Shown here piece after piece: positions 23,730-32,911 of a DNA stretch of 64,000 nucleotides. This DNA comes from Prevotella sp. GTDB lineage: Bacteria; Bacteroidota; Bacteroidia; Bacteroidales; Bacteroidaceae. The position numbers and the translations under genes were made by a program. The stretch spans positions 1 to 64,000 of the forward strand of contig JAFVGZ010000014.1 of assembly GCA_017478025.1 (NCBI GenBank), given 5' to 3'. The notes below the pieces were generated by a model, which was given only the letters and a program-made list of their open reading frames with translations, ran no database searches and was not told the origin of the DNA. Positions within the stretch are counted from its first letter, which is position 1; the number at the start of each line of letters is the position of its first letter.

Positions 23730-25910
23730 TTATATGAACGCAACGGTGAGGCCCGCCATTACGATGCTCACCATCGACATCAGTTTTATGAGGATATTGA
23801 GTGACGGACCGGATGTATCCTTGAACGGATCGCCTACGGTATCGCCCACTACGGTAGCCTTGTGGCACTCTGAGCCCTTGCCTCCGAAGTTGCCTTCCTC
23901 TACCATTTTCTTTGCATTATCCCACGCACCACCTGCGTTTGACATGAAGATGGCAAGTGTGAAGCCTGCTGCCAGACCTCCCACGAGGAGTCCGAGCACT
24001 CCTGCTACGCCAAGAAGGAGGCCTACCACGATAGGTATGATGATGGCGAGGAGCGACGGGAATATCATCTCGCGCTGTGCCGAGCGTGTGGAAATCTCCA
24101 CGCAGCGACCGTAGTCAGGCGTTGCCTTACCCTCGAGGATGCCGGCAATCTCGCGGAACTGCCTGCGCACCTCTTTCACCATATCCTCCGCAGCACGTCC
24201 TACGGCTCCCATTGTGATGCCGGAGAACAGGAATGCCGCCATAGCACCGATGAAGACACCCACGATTACCTTCGGGTTCATCAGGTTCACCTGGAAGTAG
24301 TTCATGAACGACGGAATGTCACCAATCTGTCCCAGAACCTCTGCCATGTGCTGGTCGCCTGCGTTTGCCAGGCGCTGCACGGCCTCCTTTATCTCCTCTA
24401 TGTAAGACGCCAAGAGCGCCAGAGCCGTCAGCGCTGCTGAGCCGATAGCGAAGCCCTTGCCCGTAGCTGCTGTCGTGTTGCCCAGAGCATCCAGCGCGTC
24501 GGTACGCTTGCGCACCTCTTCGCCCAGCTCCGACATCTCGGCGTTACCGCCGGCATTGTCGGCTATAGGACCGTATGCGTCTGTTGCCAGCGTGATGCCA
24601 AGCGTCGATAGCATTCCCACAGCGGCGATACCAACGCCATAGAGTCCCTTGGACAGAGCCTCAGCATTGACATCCAGGTTGAAACCGTTGGCGCAGAGGT
24701 AAGACAGCATGATTGCCACAGAGATAGTCACCACAGGCACCATAGTGGAAATCATGCCCGTGCCTACACCTTTTATTATTACTGTAGCCGCGCCTGTCTG
24801 CGATGCAGCGGAAATCTCCTGCGTCGGTTTGTAGGAGTGAGAGGTATAGTATTCCGTTGCCTGACCTATTATGACACCAGCCAGCAGGCCTACGACTACG
24901 GAACATGAGACGTATATCCAGTTTGGTATGCCCAGCAGATAGAGTATAGCGAATGTAGCCACCGCAATCAGCGCCGCCGATACGTTGGTACCCACGCCGA
25001 GCGAGTGCAGCAGCTGACGCATTGAGGCGCCCTCCTCGGTCCTTACGAGGAAGATGCCGAAGAGCGAGAGGAATATACCCACAGCCGCGATGATCATCGG
25101 AGCTATGACATAGTTCAGCTGCAGCTGTGTGCCGAGATATGCCGTAGCGCCCAGAGCGGCGGTAGAGAGTATGGAACCGCAGTATGACTCATAGAGGTCA
25201 GCGCCCATTCCGGCTACGTCGCCCACGTTGTCACCAACATTGTCGGCTATGGTAGCAGGATTACGCGGGTCATCCTCAGGTATGTCTGCCTCCACCTTGC
25301 CTACTATATCGGCACCCACGTCGGCTGCCTTCGTGTATATACCGCCGCCGACACGCGCAAAGAGAGCCTGCGTAGAGGCACCCATGCCGAATGTCAGCAT
25401 CGTCGTAGTAATGGTGATCAGGCTGTTAACGCCTGCTGCATTGAGCACCACGAACCATATAGCGATGTCGAGCAATCCAAGTCCCACGACTGTCAATCCC
25501 ATCACGGCACCTGAGCGGAATGCCACCTTGAGGCCGGCATCCAGGCTTTTGCGTGCTGCGTTGGCGGTACGGGCAGAGGCGTAAGTGGCTGTCTTCATGC
25601 CGAAGAAGCCTGCAAGACCTGAGAAGAAGCCACCGGTAAGGAATGCAAACGGCACCCACGGGTTCTGCAACTGGAAGCCGTAAGCCATCACGGAGAAGAT
25701 TACGGCCAACACGATGAAGACCATCGTCACAACCTTGTACTGCTGCTTCAGATAAGCCATAGCGCCGTGACGCACATGCTCAGCAATTTCCTTCATACGC
25801 GGGGTGCCCTCATCGGCCTTCTTCATCTGAAGATAGAAAGACATAGCCATACCCAGCGACACCAGAGATGCCACAGGCACAAGCCAGAATACACTTGGAA
25901 TGTTGTTCAT
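23730..25910 (-). CDS. hppA: membrane-bound ion-translocating pyrophosphatase
   Basis: A 726-residue integral membrane pyrophosphatase that couples hydrolysis of PPi to export of Na+ and/or H+. About 16 helices are apparent. The substrate-binding motif is intact (DVGADIVGKVEADIPEDDP, then ADNVGDNVGDVAGMGADL), as are the C-terminal lysine/aspartate motifs (GGAWDNAKKMVEEG, GDTVGDPFKDTSGPSLN). The segment GNTTAATGKG has Ala where K+-independent enzymes have Lys, indicating the K+-dependent class, many of which pump Na+. Its promoter at 26053-26083 lies in a repeated element. Confidence 0.93.
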   Translation of the reverse strand: MNNIPSVFWLVPVASLVSLGMAMSFYLQMKKADEGTPRMKEIAEHVRHGAMAYLKQQYKVVTMVFIVLAVIFSVMAYGFQLQNPWVPFAFLTGGFFSGLAGFFGMKTATYASARTANAARKSLDAGLKVAFRSGAVMGLTVVGLGLLDIAIWFVVLNAAGVNSLITITTTMLTFGMGASTQALFARVGGGIYTKAADVGADIVGKVEADIPEDDPRNPATIADNVGDNVGDVAGMGADLYESYCGSILSTAALGATAYLGTQLQLNYVIAPMIIAAVGIFLSLFGIFLVRTEEGASMRQLLHSLGVGTNVSAALIAVATFAILYLLGIPNWIYVSCSVVVGLLAGVIIGQATEYYTSHSYKPTQEISAASQTGAATVIIKGVGTGMISTMVPVVTISVAIMLSYLCANGFNLDVNAEALSKGLYGVGIAAVGMLSTLGITLATDAYGPIADNAGGNAEMSELGEEVRKRTDALDALGNTTAATGKGFAIGSAALTALALLASYIEEIKEAVQRLANAGDQHMAEVLGQIGDIPSFMNYFQVNLMNPKVIVGVFIGAMAAFLFSGITMGAVGRAAEDMVKEVRRQFREIAGILEGKATPDYGRCVEISTRSAQREMIFPSLLAIIIPIVVGLLLGVAGVLGLLVGGLAAGFTLAIFMSNAGGAWDNAKKMVEEGNFGGKGSECHKATVVGDTVGDPFKDTSGPSLNILIKLMSMVSIVMAGLTVAFI

Positions 25911-26049
25911 AAAAGGTGAGTTTTAGTTTATATTGTTTAAGTTTCTTTTCGCAGAAAAGATGCTGTCGGACAGCGAATAAGCGAGCGCATCACGATGCCT
26001 GCTATGTTTATGCCAAGCGTGAGTAAACTCACGACCGCCCGATTATCAG

Positions 26050-26140
26050 GCGCAAAGTTACGATTAAGTTTTGAGATATACAAGAGAAAGAGCTTGTTTT
26101 TTCTATTGTATATCCAAAGCGGAGTGCCTGCGGCAACACA
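26050..26140. repeat. promoter-carrying hairpin repeat, copy A
   Basis: Shares GTACGATTAAGTTTTGAGAT-type sequence, a GATATACAA..TTGTATATC stem and a CGGAGTGCCTGCGGC end with copy B at 43575-43662; copy C (43664-43735) shares the first 40 bp. Confidence 0.75.
26053..26083 (-). promoter_or_regulatory. promoter of hppA
   Basis: On the minus strand CTTG (TTG at 26081-26083), 20 bases, TAACTTTG (26053-26060); leader about 135 bases. Confidence 0.75.
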
Positions 26141-26480
26141 ACGCACCAATAACAGTTAATGAGTCGCATTTCCCCAAATGTTAAAATCAGGCCCCGAAAA
26201 GTGTTAAAATCGCAAACGAACGATTTCGGATTCGTCCTCTCTCGTTAAGAATTTGCGAGCAAACTCTCCCTCAATCCAAAATTTGCGCATTTTTTGACGA
26301 TTTCTGTCTCAATCGGACGCAAAAACAGCCACAACCGCAGAACACCCTGACTTCAAGCGAGTTAGCTCCAAACACACCTACTACCACACCCCGGAAGCAC
26401 AAGGTCAAGAGCCAACGCCCTTTGCCTCTTTACAGAAAAACAGAACAATCCACTACCGAAAACCAACAATTTTCCGTCCT

Positions 26481-26656
26481 AATAGCAGGTCTTTTACCCT
26501 CTGAAAGACCTGCTATTACTGGGTAAAAGACCTACTATTACAGGGTAAAAGACCTACTATCACATGACTAAAGTAGGTCAGCGCCACCAGTAAAGTTACT
26601 TACATCCACCAGAAAAGTAGGCTATCGCCACCAGAAAGGCAGCTTCGCGTCTCTAG
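26481..26656. repeat. 22-bp-period array, eight units
   Basis: Eight consecutive 22-base units begin at 26481, 26503, 26525, 26547, 26569, 26591, 26613 and 26635. Most begin with AAAG at the second base. Units 1-2 form a 14-bp stem (AATAGCAGGTCTTT / AAAGACCTGCTATT); units 3-4 repeat AAAAGACCTACTAT; units 5-7 end GCCACCAG or TCCACCAG. The gap 26157-26806 holds no credible gene. Confidence 0.85.
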
Positions 26657-26806
26657 AATACATTTCCCAATGGGGAAAATCACAAAAATTATAAGCCCCG
26701 TTTTAACACTTTTCGGGGATGGATTTTAACAATTAACAACTGGTAATCATAGGGGGCAGTATTTCCGTCTGCCTGTGTGTTGGCTCAGTCGGATTTGAAA
26801 ATGTTT

Positions 26807-27412
26807 CTACCACCCATTAATCTGGAAGCACGCTCCAATACTGATTCCCAAACCGTGAACCAGTTTGCTTTTGTAACCGTTGCTTTGAGTGTCATAAGCA
26901 TTATTCACGAGATAGGACTCGTCACTTACCGATGCCATGATGCCTATGCTGGGTGTGACGTGTATCTTCAGGCCCACGCTCGGCGAGAAATACAGGCTGA
27001 AGCTCTGCTTTTCTTTTGAAAGGGAGTACTTCTCGTTTGCTCCTACGTTCTTCGTATTGAACATGGCATATCCTCCAAGGCGCAGATTAACAAAGGGGGA
27101 AAACCGCTTGTCGAGAAAGAAATAGTGGGTGCTGAGATAGATGAGGATTGCAGAAAACTTATACTTTTGGTGATAACTATATCCTGCACCGGGTCCTATG
27201 CTGAAGCGATCATTGATGAACTTTTCGTGCAGGTAGTTTGCGGAGATGCCGCCGTCACCATATTCTCCAAGCCCTTTGGCATAAGAAACATCAACGACAT
27301 TCAGGCAACCTCCTTCAGAATCAAACGAGGTCTGAGCAACCGATGGTGATGCTACCGTCAGCATCACCAAACAAAGTCTCAGAATCTTCAATGATTTCAT
27401 TTTCGGTGTCAT
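26807..27412 (-). CDS. small outer-membrane beta-barrel protein
   Basis: A 201-residue exported protein with a signal peptide (SLKILRLCLVMLTVASPSVAQ; start at 27412, or the ATG four codons later) followed by alternating amphipathic strands rich in tyrosine, glycine and phenylalanine, such as FSIGPGAGYSYHQKYKFSAI and 'FSPFVNLRLGGYAMF', and a terminal strand ending in FQINGW. This fits an eight-stranded barrel of the OmpA/porin-like type common in Bacteroidetes. No enzyme motif. It stands alone, downstream of a strand switch from no other gene; function unknown. Confidence 0.7.
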   Translation of the reverse strand: MTPKMKSLKILRLCLVMLTVASPSVAQTSFDSEGGCLNVVDVSYAKGLGEYGDGGISANYLHEKFINDRFSIGPGAGYSYHQKYKFSAILIYLSTHYFFLDKRFSPFVNLRLGGYAMFNTKNVGANEKYSLSKEKQSFSLYFSPSVGLKIHVTPSIGIMASVSDESYLVNNAYDTQSNGYKSKLVHGLGISIGACFQINGW

Positions 27413-27622
27413 ATCGTTGTTAATGTTCTACCTGATAAAACGTAGTGACTCATAAAATCTTGCGCCATTGGGCGTTAATTGTTCTTAATTGGGAGAATGT
27501 CTTTGCCGATGCAAGGCTAAGGCTCATAATAACATGTAAAGAGATAGGTAAGAGCGTCCTTCAACATAGAATTTTGAAGCAGGAAAAACTCGATGACACA
27601 TGAAGAACGCTCTCAATAATAG

Positions 27623-30259
27623 TTACAGTCTGTTCTTCTCTGTATTACCGGCGCCGGTGCCGCGATATTTTGACGGAGTGACGTTGAAGCGGTAACGCAG
27701 GGAGAGAATGACGGAACGCGTGTCGTTGTCCTCAGCCTTAGTCACCTTCATGCGGCTGAAGTAGAATGTGCCGTAGCCCGCACCTTGGTTGAAGAGGTCG
27801 CTGCCCGTCAGCTTGATGTTCAGGCGACGCTTGAACAGGTCTTTGCTGACGCTAAGTGACAGCATCGCATTGGTGGTCTCTATCTTGAAGTTAGAGCCGG
27901 TATAGCCGTGCGTATGCATGTTGAAATCAGCCTGCAGCAGCCAGTCGTGAGGCAGGGAGACGATGTTGCCCAGTTGCAGCGACAGCATCGGTGTGTTGAG
28001 GTGCATATCCTGACCGTTAAAGGTGGTCGTGACCCATTGCTTCATCAGCGTGATATTATACTGCGGCGTCCACGTCACGCCCTCTACCAGCCTGACATCG
28101 CGCTGCGCCCCCAGCGTGAGGATGAGCCAGTCGCAGTCGTTGTAGTTCTTGGTGGTGGCGACGTTTACCTTGCTGTCCTGCTCCATGCTCTCCATAACAG
28201 ACATAAAAGGGTCTATGCAATGCACAAAGTTGGCGGTCAGATAGAAGCCCTTCCACATCGCCATGGCGTTCAGGTTGTGATACTTCACAGGTCGCAGATA
28301 GGGATTACCCATCACCCTGTTCAGTCGGTTCTCATACATCACGTCGTTGTTCAGCAGCCAGTATGCGGGGCGGTTCGTGCGCTTCGCATAGCTCAGGGAG
28401 AGCTGCACCTTCCTGACCGAAGTCGATAGGGCGACGGCGGGGAACAGATCATCGTAGGTGCGGCATTGGTCGTCACGACGGAGACCGTTGACATAGTAGT
28501 CAGACGATACATGCTCATAGCGCAGACCTGCCTGCAGTTGGAAGCGCCCTAACCGCTGTCGCAGCTCCACGAACGGAGCCATATTGCTCTCATGCTGCTC
28601 ATTCTGGCTGTTTGCTATATAGCCCTCCACGTTCTCAAAGCTGCTGCTCCAGCGGGTATTGGTATATTCCTCACCTATGGACAGCTCGCCCTTCCACAAC
28701 GGATAGCTGACGATAAGCTTCTCAGCCACCATCCTGCCACGCGTATTTGTCTCGGTATTCACGTCGCGGTCTTCGTAATTGAGGCTCTGTTCCCGCTGCC
28801 CGTTGCTGCTCTGCCGCTTGTAGGAAGTGTAGTCGGCATTGAAGTCAAAGGAGAACCGCCCCACTTTTCCTATATAATAAAGGTTTGCCTGATGCTTGGG
28901 TGTGTTCCTGTCACGACGGATTCCGCTGTTGTGCAGATGGTCGTATGGGATGCCGTCAGCCTGCAAGTCATCGGAATTGTCGTAGCATGTCTTCACGTAG
29001 TCATAGGTATGCTGATAGAAACCGCCAAGCGAATTACTGTCATTCAGCTGATAGTTGAAGCCGCCGCGTCCTTCAAAATACGGGTTGCGAGCCGTGGACT
29101 CATTGCGATTGGTGACGGACCACAGCGTATCGGCAAAGGCGGCCTGCTCGTAGTTGCCCTTCTCCACCCTCTTGTTATAGGCTCCGAAGAGGTTGGCAAA
29201 CAATTCCAGGCCTCCCTTTCGGTAAGTCAGGTTTATGCGCTCGTTGTTGACGTAGCCACGCCCCTTGCGGCTCCACGATGTCAGTTCTACACCAAGACCT
29301 TCGCCAGCTGTGCGCTTGGTGTGGATAACGATAACTGAGTTGACCGAAGCATCATATCGGGCACCGGGATTCTGAATGACCTCTATATTGCGTATATTGT
29401 CCGATTGGATGTTACGCAGCTCATTCAGGTCGGTCAGCTTGCGGTTGTTCACATAGATGATCGGCGCACCCTTGCCGAGGATTTCAAAGCCTTCTCCGTT
29501 CTTCGAGATTGTCGGCACTCGCGACAGCACATCCTCTGCTGTGCCCAGACGCTCCATGACCGTGCCTTCCACATTCATCACAAGCGTGTTTCCCTGCATC
29601 TGCACCTTGGGACGCTCGCCCTGCACCACCACGCCATTGATGGTATAGTTGTCAGGCCTCATCCTGAGAGTACCCACCTCGGGTTTCTCGCACAGCCTGC
29701 AGATACTCTTGTAACCGACGTAGGTGATACGGACAAGCACCTTGTCTTGCTCTATGGGAACGGCGAAGTATCCGCTCTCATTCGACACCCCGCCGCTAAG
29801 CAGCACAGAATCAGCAGGATTAAGCACGGCAATGTTGGCATAGGCCACGGGGCGCCCTTGCTCGTCTATGACATTACCGGTCAGGCGATGGTCGGTCTTG
29901 TGGATGCACTCCACGAATATTTTCTTCATTCCCGCACCATGCCTGCCTTCTTGCAGGCCTTCCTCCTGTGTGCTTTCATATACAGTCATGCGGATAGGGT
30001 AAAAGCCTATCATCTGCTGAATGGCATCAGGCAATGTCTTGCGATGTATGGTGGTGGTGATGCGAAAGTCCTCCAGCTCGTTGTAGAGGAACATGATGGC
30101 ATATTCCTTCTGTTGCTCAGCAAGACCGCTGAGGGCTACAGAGAGCGACACATTATTATATTTGCCATTTACGTATTTACCCTTTACAATTTGCTGCGCC
30201 CGTGCGCTGACAGCCAATAGCAGGGCGAAGGTTAGGAGAGTTGTAATATATCTGTTCAT
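27623..30259 (-). CDS. TonB-dependent-receptor-like outer-membrane protein with STN domain
   Basis: An 878-residue outer-membrane protein: signal peptide (NRYITTLLTFALLLAVSARA), an N-terminal STN-like domain (about 35-95: SLSVALSGLAEQQKEYAIMF), a carboxypeptidase-regulatory-like domain (about 125-205: LTGNVIDEQGRPVAYANIAV), a plug (GTAEDVLSRVPTISKNGEGF, 'RNIEVIQNPGARYD') and a barrel ending in RSVILSLRYRFNV followed by a 20-residue tail. The STN domain and the preceding FecR-like and ECF sigma genes, all in one direction and 3-10 bases apart, point to surface signalling. Substrate unknown. Confidence 0.88.
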   Translation of the reverse strand: MNRYITTLLTFALLLAVSARAQQIVKGKYVNGKYNNVSLSVALSGLAEQQKEYAIMFLYNELEDFRITTTIHRKTLPDAIQQMIGFYPIRMTVYESTQEEGLQEGRHGAGMKKIFVECIHKTDHRLTGNVIDEQGRPVAYANIAVLNPADSVLLSGGVSNESGYFAVPIEQDKVLVRITYVGYKSICRLCEKPEVGTLRMRPDNYTINGVVVQGERPKVQMQGNTLVMNVEGTVMERLGTAEDVLSRVPTISKNGEGFEILGKGAPIIYVNNRKLTDLNELRNIQSDNIRNIEVIQNPGARYDASVNSVIVIHTKRTAGEGLGVELTSWSRKGRGYVNNERINLTYRKGGLELFANLFGAYNKRVEKGNYEQAAFADTLWSVTNRNESTARNPYFEGRGGFNYQLNDSNSLGGFYQHTYDYVKTCYDNSDDLQADGIPYDHLHNSGIRRDRNTPKHQANLYYIGKVGRFSFDFNADYTSYKRQSSNGQREQSLNYEDRDVNTETNTRGRMVAEKLIVSYPLWKGELSIGEEYTNTRWSSSFENVEGYIANSQNEQHESNMAPFVELRQRLGRFQLQAGLRYEHVSSDYYVNGLRRDDQCRTYDDLFPAVALSTSVRKVQLSLSYAKRTNRPAYWLLNNDVMYENRLNRVMGNPYLRPVKYHNLNAMAMWKGFYLTANFVHCIDPFMSVMESMEQDSKVNVATTKNYNDCDWLILTLGAQRDVRLVEGVTWTPQYNITLMKQWVTTTFNGQDMHLNTPMLSLQLGNIVSLPHDWLLQADFNMHTHGYTGSNFKIETTNAMLSLSVSKDLFKRRLNIKLTGSDLFNQGAGYGTFYFSRMKVTKAEDNDTRSVILSLRYRFNVTPSKYRGTGAGNTEKNRL

Positions 30260-30268
30260 GGCACTTTA

Positions 30269-30940
30269 CTACTTTATGGTCATTTCATTATCATTCAGCG
30301 TAACGGTCAGACGCTCAAACTGGTTGAGATCGCTGATGACCTGACCTATCCCCTGCTGCGGATTCCACACAAAGCGAAAGCGGAGCCCACGGGCCTCGTC
30401 GCTGAGGAATGTCACCCTGACGTTGTAGTGCGCAGCTATCTCCGGCAACATCTTCTCCAGTGGGATATTATCATAGGTGACGGGCTCAATGGCAATGGTG
30501 TCTTCGGCAAGTGAAGAGTGAAGAGTGAAGGGGGAGGAATTTGCTGCCGCAGTAGTGTCTGCAGCCTCGGTCATAGGAGGCTTTTGCTTCTGATACTGAC
30601 TGACTATGTGGATGGCTGCAAAGGCGATACCCGACACAAGGAGCACACCCACAATGGAGGCAGCTATCTTTCTGAATCGAGGATAGAGAATTGAGGCCTG
30701 AGACTTATGCTGCTCCGCTGGATATGCAGTAGTGCAGAATCTCTGCCACGCGGCATCTATATCGACAGGCTTGTTGTCCTGACAATGTCTTCTGCTGCGT
30801 TTGGCTTCTGTCATGAGGCGATAGGTCTCGCGTGTATTGTCATCACGGTTGATGATGTCACGGATTTCCTGCTCTGAGTAAGCATCAGGATTGTCGAGCA
30901 TCTCCAGCAGTATGCGAATGTTTTCGTTTGTCGTTTCCAT
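30269..30940 (-). CDS. FecR-like anti-sigma protein with DUF4974-type C-terminus
   Basis: A 223-residue protein with a cytoplasmic N-terminus of about 90 residues, a single transmembrane helix (KIAASIVGVLLVSGIAFAAI), and a periplasmic C-terminal domain of the kind found at the end of Bacteroidetes FecR proteins (VTYDNIPLEKMLPEIAAHYN, then FRFVWNPQQGIGQVISDLNQ, NDNEMTIK). The central FecR domain seems to be missing, so it is a short form. It sits 2 bases after the sigma gene and 9 before the receptor gene. Residues about 138-146 (SPFTLHSSL) match a translated GAAGAGT heptad repeat (30515-30538), probably a repeat insertion in the linker. Confidence 0.8.
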   Translation of the reverse strand: METTNENIRILLEMLDNPDAYSEQEIRDIINRDDNTRETYRLMTEAKRSRRHCQDNKPVDIDAAWQRFCTTAYPAEQHKSQASILYPRFRKIAASIVGVLLVSGIAFAAIHIVSQYQKQKPPMTEAADTTAAANSSPFTLHSSLAEDTIAIEPVTYDNIPLEKMLPEIAAHYNVRVTFLSDEARGLRFRFVWNPQQGIGQVISDLNQFERLTVTLNDNEMTIK

Positions 30941-30942
30941 TG

Positions 30943-31527
30943 TTATTTTATTTTTTTGAAGTGGTTTTTGATTTGCTGAATGCTCTGCATGAGATACTTG
31001 TAGGCGGTACTTTGATTCAGCCCAAGCCTGCTGGCTATCTCCGCTATGGTCAGGTCTTCGTCAAAACGGAGGCGAAAGATACTGCGGTGCGGTTCCCCCA
31101 ACTGTTCGTCCACATAAGCAGCAATCTCATCTAAACGCTCCAGGCGCTTGTCTATGGGTTGCATATCAGCCTCATCCTCAATTGGCATCAGGCCTTTCAC
31201 CCTTTCCCTGAGCCGCATCTGCCTTATTCTGTTCAGGCAGGCATTACGTACAGCTACGAGCAGATATCCCTGGTTCTTAGGCGGCATCTCACTATTCGCC
31301 ACACGCAGGAATACATCCTGCACCACGTCCTCTGCCTCTTCGTCATTGCCTAGCAAGACTCTGGCCAGATGAATCATCCTGCCGTAGTTTTGTCGGAAAA
31401 GCAGTTCGACAAATTGCTTACGCTCAGCCACCCCCAAACTCTCTTGGTCGCCATGCGCGGGATTGCTGTTTTCAAGTATTCTCTGTTTTAGCATATCAGT
31501 CTGTTCACATTTGCGCCCTATTCTCAA
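30943..31527 (-). CDS. ECF-type RNA polymerase sigma factor (FecI-like)
   Basis: A 194-residue ECF sigma factor. Region 2 lies at about residues 42-105 (LLFRQNYGRMIHLARVLLGN, 'EAEDVVQDVFLRV', 'YLLVAVRNACLNRIRQ') and region 4 at about 140-190 (LGEPHRSIFRLRFDEDLT, 'EIASRLGLNQSTAYKYLMQS'). An ATG at 31494 (residue 12) is an alternative start. It heads the sigma / FecR-like / receptor operon and is expected to activate it when the receptor is occupied. Divergent from the tat operon. Confidence 0.9.
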   Translation of the reverse strand: MRIGRKCEQTDMLKQRILENSNPAHGDQESLGVAERKQFVELLFRQNYGRMIHLARVLLGNDEEAEDVVQDVFLRVANSEMPPKNQGYLLVAVRNACLNRIRQMRLRERVKGLMPIEDEADMQPIDKRLERLDEIAAYVDEQLGEPHRSIFRLRFDEDLTIAEIASRLGLNQSTAYKYLMQSIQQIKNHFKKIK

Positions 31528-31774
31528 GGCGCTTCTATATATAAGACACTTCAGCCCTATCGTTTTTTACGGAAACGTCATTTTTTTCATTTTATTCCCT
31601 TTAACCGCAATAATTCTAAAGGTTGCTGCTATTATTATCAACAGACAGAACATACTGATGCATGGGCATTTATCCCCCACCTTAGATATGCATTAGTCTT
31701 TACAAAAAATATCACATTCGTTTGTTTGTTTCAAAAAACGACCTGTGCGGTTGAAAGTTTTTTTTCACAGAATG

Positions 31775-31805
31775 TTTGAAGAATACAGAAAAATGTGTAA
31801 CTTTG
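31775..31805 (+). promoter_or_regulatory. promoter of the tat operon
   Basis: TTTG (31775-31778), 19 bases, TAACTTTG (31798-31805). The 31528-31855 gap otherwise holds AT-rich DNA with nothing I recognise. Confidence 0.8.
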
Positions 31806-31855
31806 CACACAGACCTACAAACCAACTAACAAACAAAAACTAAAAGTGTAAATCT

Positions 31856-32011
31856 ATGTTTGGATTAGGCATACAGGAAATACTGATTATCGCTTTTATC
31901 ATTCTGCTCCTCTTCGGGGGTAAGAAGATACCCGAGATGATGCGCGGTCTTGGACGCGGCGTAAAAAGTTTCAAGGACGGCATGAAGGAAGGCGACGAGA
32001 GTGAAGAGTGA
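31856..32011 (+). CDS. tatA: twin-arginine translocase subunit TatA
   Basis: A 51-residue TatA, the pore-forming subunit of the Tat system that exports folded proteins. The short N-terminal helix ([15 protein letters not shown]) is followed by the family's [20 protein letters not shown] hinge and amphipathic helix. It is near the lower end of the family's size. The last codons and the stop (GAAGAGTGA) come from the first unit of a GAAGAGT heptad array. No TatB-like second copy is nearby, as usual in minimal TatAC systems. First gene of the operon with tatC and two iron-sulfur proteins. Confidence 0.92.
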   Translation: MFGLGIQEILIIAFIILLLFGGKKIPEMMRGLGRGVKSFKDGMKEGDESEE

Positions 32012-32030
32012 AGAGTGAAGAGTAAACCTC
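32000..32030. repeat. GAAGAGT heptad array flush with the tatA stop
   Basis: Four in-register heptads beginning in the last codons of tatA, followed by a GC-rich inverted repeat (CCCCCTCTCC..GGCGAGGGGGAG) up to about 32070. Confidence 0.85.
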
Positions 32031-32106
32031 ACCCCCCGGCCCCCTCTCCAAGGGGCGAGGGGGAGATGCCCCATCCCGAGCCTCACGGTTAGGCGCGGAT
32101 GAAGAG

Positions 32107-32856
32107 ATGTATTCTTTTTGGGATCACCTTGACGTGTTGCGCTCAGCCTTGCTGCGCGCGGCGGTGGTGACGGTGGTATTTGCCGTGGGTGCTTTCGTAA
32201 TGAAGGACTGGCTGTTCGCCGTAGTGCTGGCACCGAGGAGCAGCGATTTCATCACATATCGGTTGATGGAGACGGAGCCGTTCTTCCTGCATCTGATGAA
32301 CACGGGACTGACGGAGCAGTTTATGGTACACGTGCACACGGCACTCTATGCGGGACTGCTGTTGGCTTCACCTTATATAATATATGAGGTGTTTCACTTC
32401 ATCTCTCCGGCCCTATACAGGCAGGAGCGCCGCTATGCGGTGTGGATAGTAGGTGCGGCATACGCGATGTTCTTGATAGGAACGCTGACGAACTATTTCG
32501 TCGTTTTCCCCCTGACGCTGCGTTTTCTGGGCACCTATCAAGTGAGCGCCGACGTGGAGAATATGCTCACGCTCCAGTCTTACGTTGACACTCTGCTGAG
32601 CATGAGCCTCGTGATGGGGGCTGTGTTTGAGCTGCCTGTGGTAAGCGCCATACTGGGGCGCATGGGGATAATCTCATCATCACTCATGTCCGCATATCGC
32701 CGCCACGCACTTGTAGCAATACTCATAGTGGCAGCCATCATAACGCCAACGACCGATGTGTTCACCCTATTCATCGTGGCGCTGCCGATATATCTGCTAT
32801 ATGAAGTAAGCATCGGGGTATGTACAATTTACAATGTACAAAGTACAAGTTCTTGA
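32107..32856 (+). CDS. tatC: twin-arginine translocase subunit TatC
   Basis: A 249-residue TatC with six transmembrane helices; it recognises twin-arginine signals. The N-terminal FWDHLDVLRSALLRA matches the conserved F.HL.ELR motif, and the first periplasmic region keeps the family's 'TEPFFLHLMNTGL' segment; 'ALYAGLLLASPYIIYEVFHF' and 'SPALYRQERRYA' are also diagnostic. The last 13 or so residues (CTIYNVQSTSS) are encoded by a TGTACAA heptad array, so the natural end was probably lost and replaced. Start codon follows a GC-rich repeat. Confidence 0.93.
   Translation: MYSFWDHLDVLRSALLRAAVVTVVFAVGAFVMKDWLFAVVLAPRSSDFITYRLMETEPFFLHLMNTGLTEQFMVHVHTALYAGLLLASPYIIYEVFHFISPALYRQERRYAVWIVGAAYAMFLIGTLTNYFVVFPLTLRFLGTYQVSADVENMLTLQSYVDTLLSMSLVMGAVFELPVVSAILGRMGIISSSLMSAYRRHALVAILIVAAIITPTTDVFTLFIVALPIYLLYEVSIGVCTIYNVQSTSS
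32818..32852. repeat. TGTACAA heptads encoding the TatC C-terminus
   Basis: TGTACAATTTACAATGTACA and following heptads lie inside the last codons of tatC, in frame with it. Confidence 0.8.
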
Positions 32857-32911
32857 GTTCCTTCTACTGCTTACTTGAAAAAGTTGAGTTAATTAACAAA
32901 TTCGCTAACTG

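Noticed and set aside
26481-26656. CRISPR array
   Set aside because: Units are 22 bp with no 30-40 bp spacers, and adjacent units are partly complementary; the same period occurs at three other loci without cas genes.
29405-30220. 271-aa plus-strand frame opposite the TonB-type receptor
   Set aside because: Shadow of the STN/plug-encoding region; no promoter or family motif.
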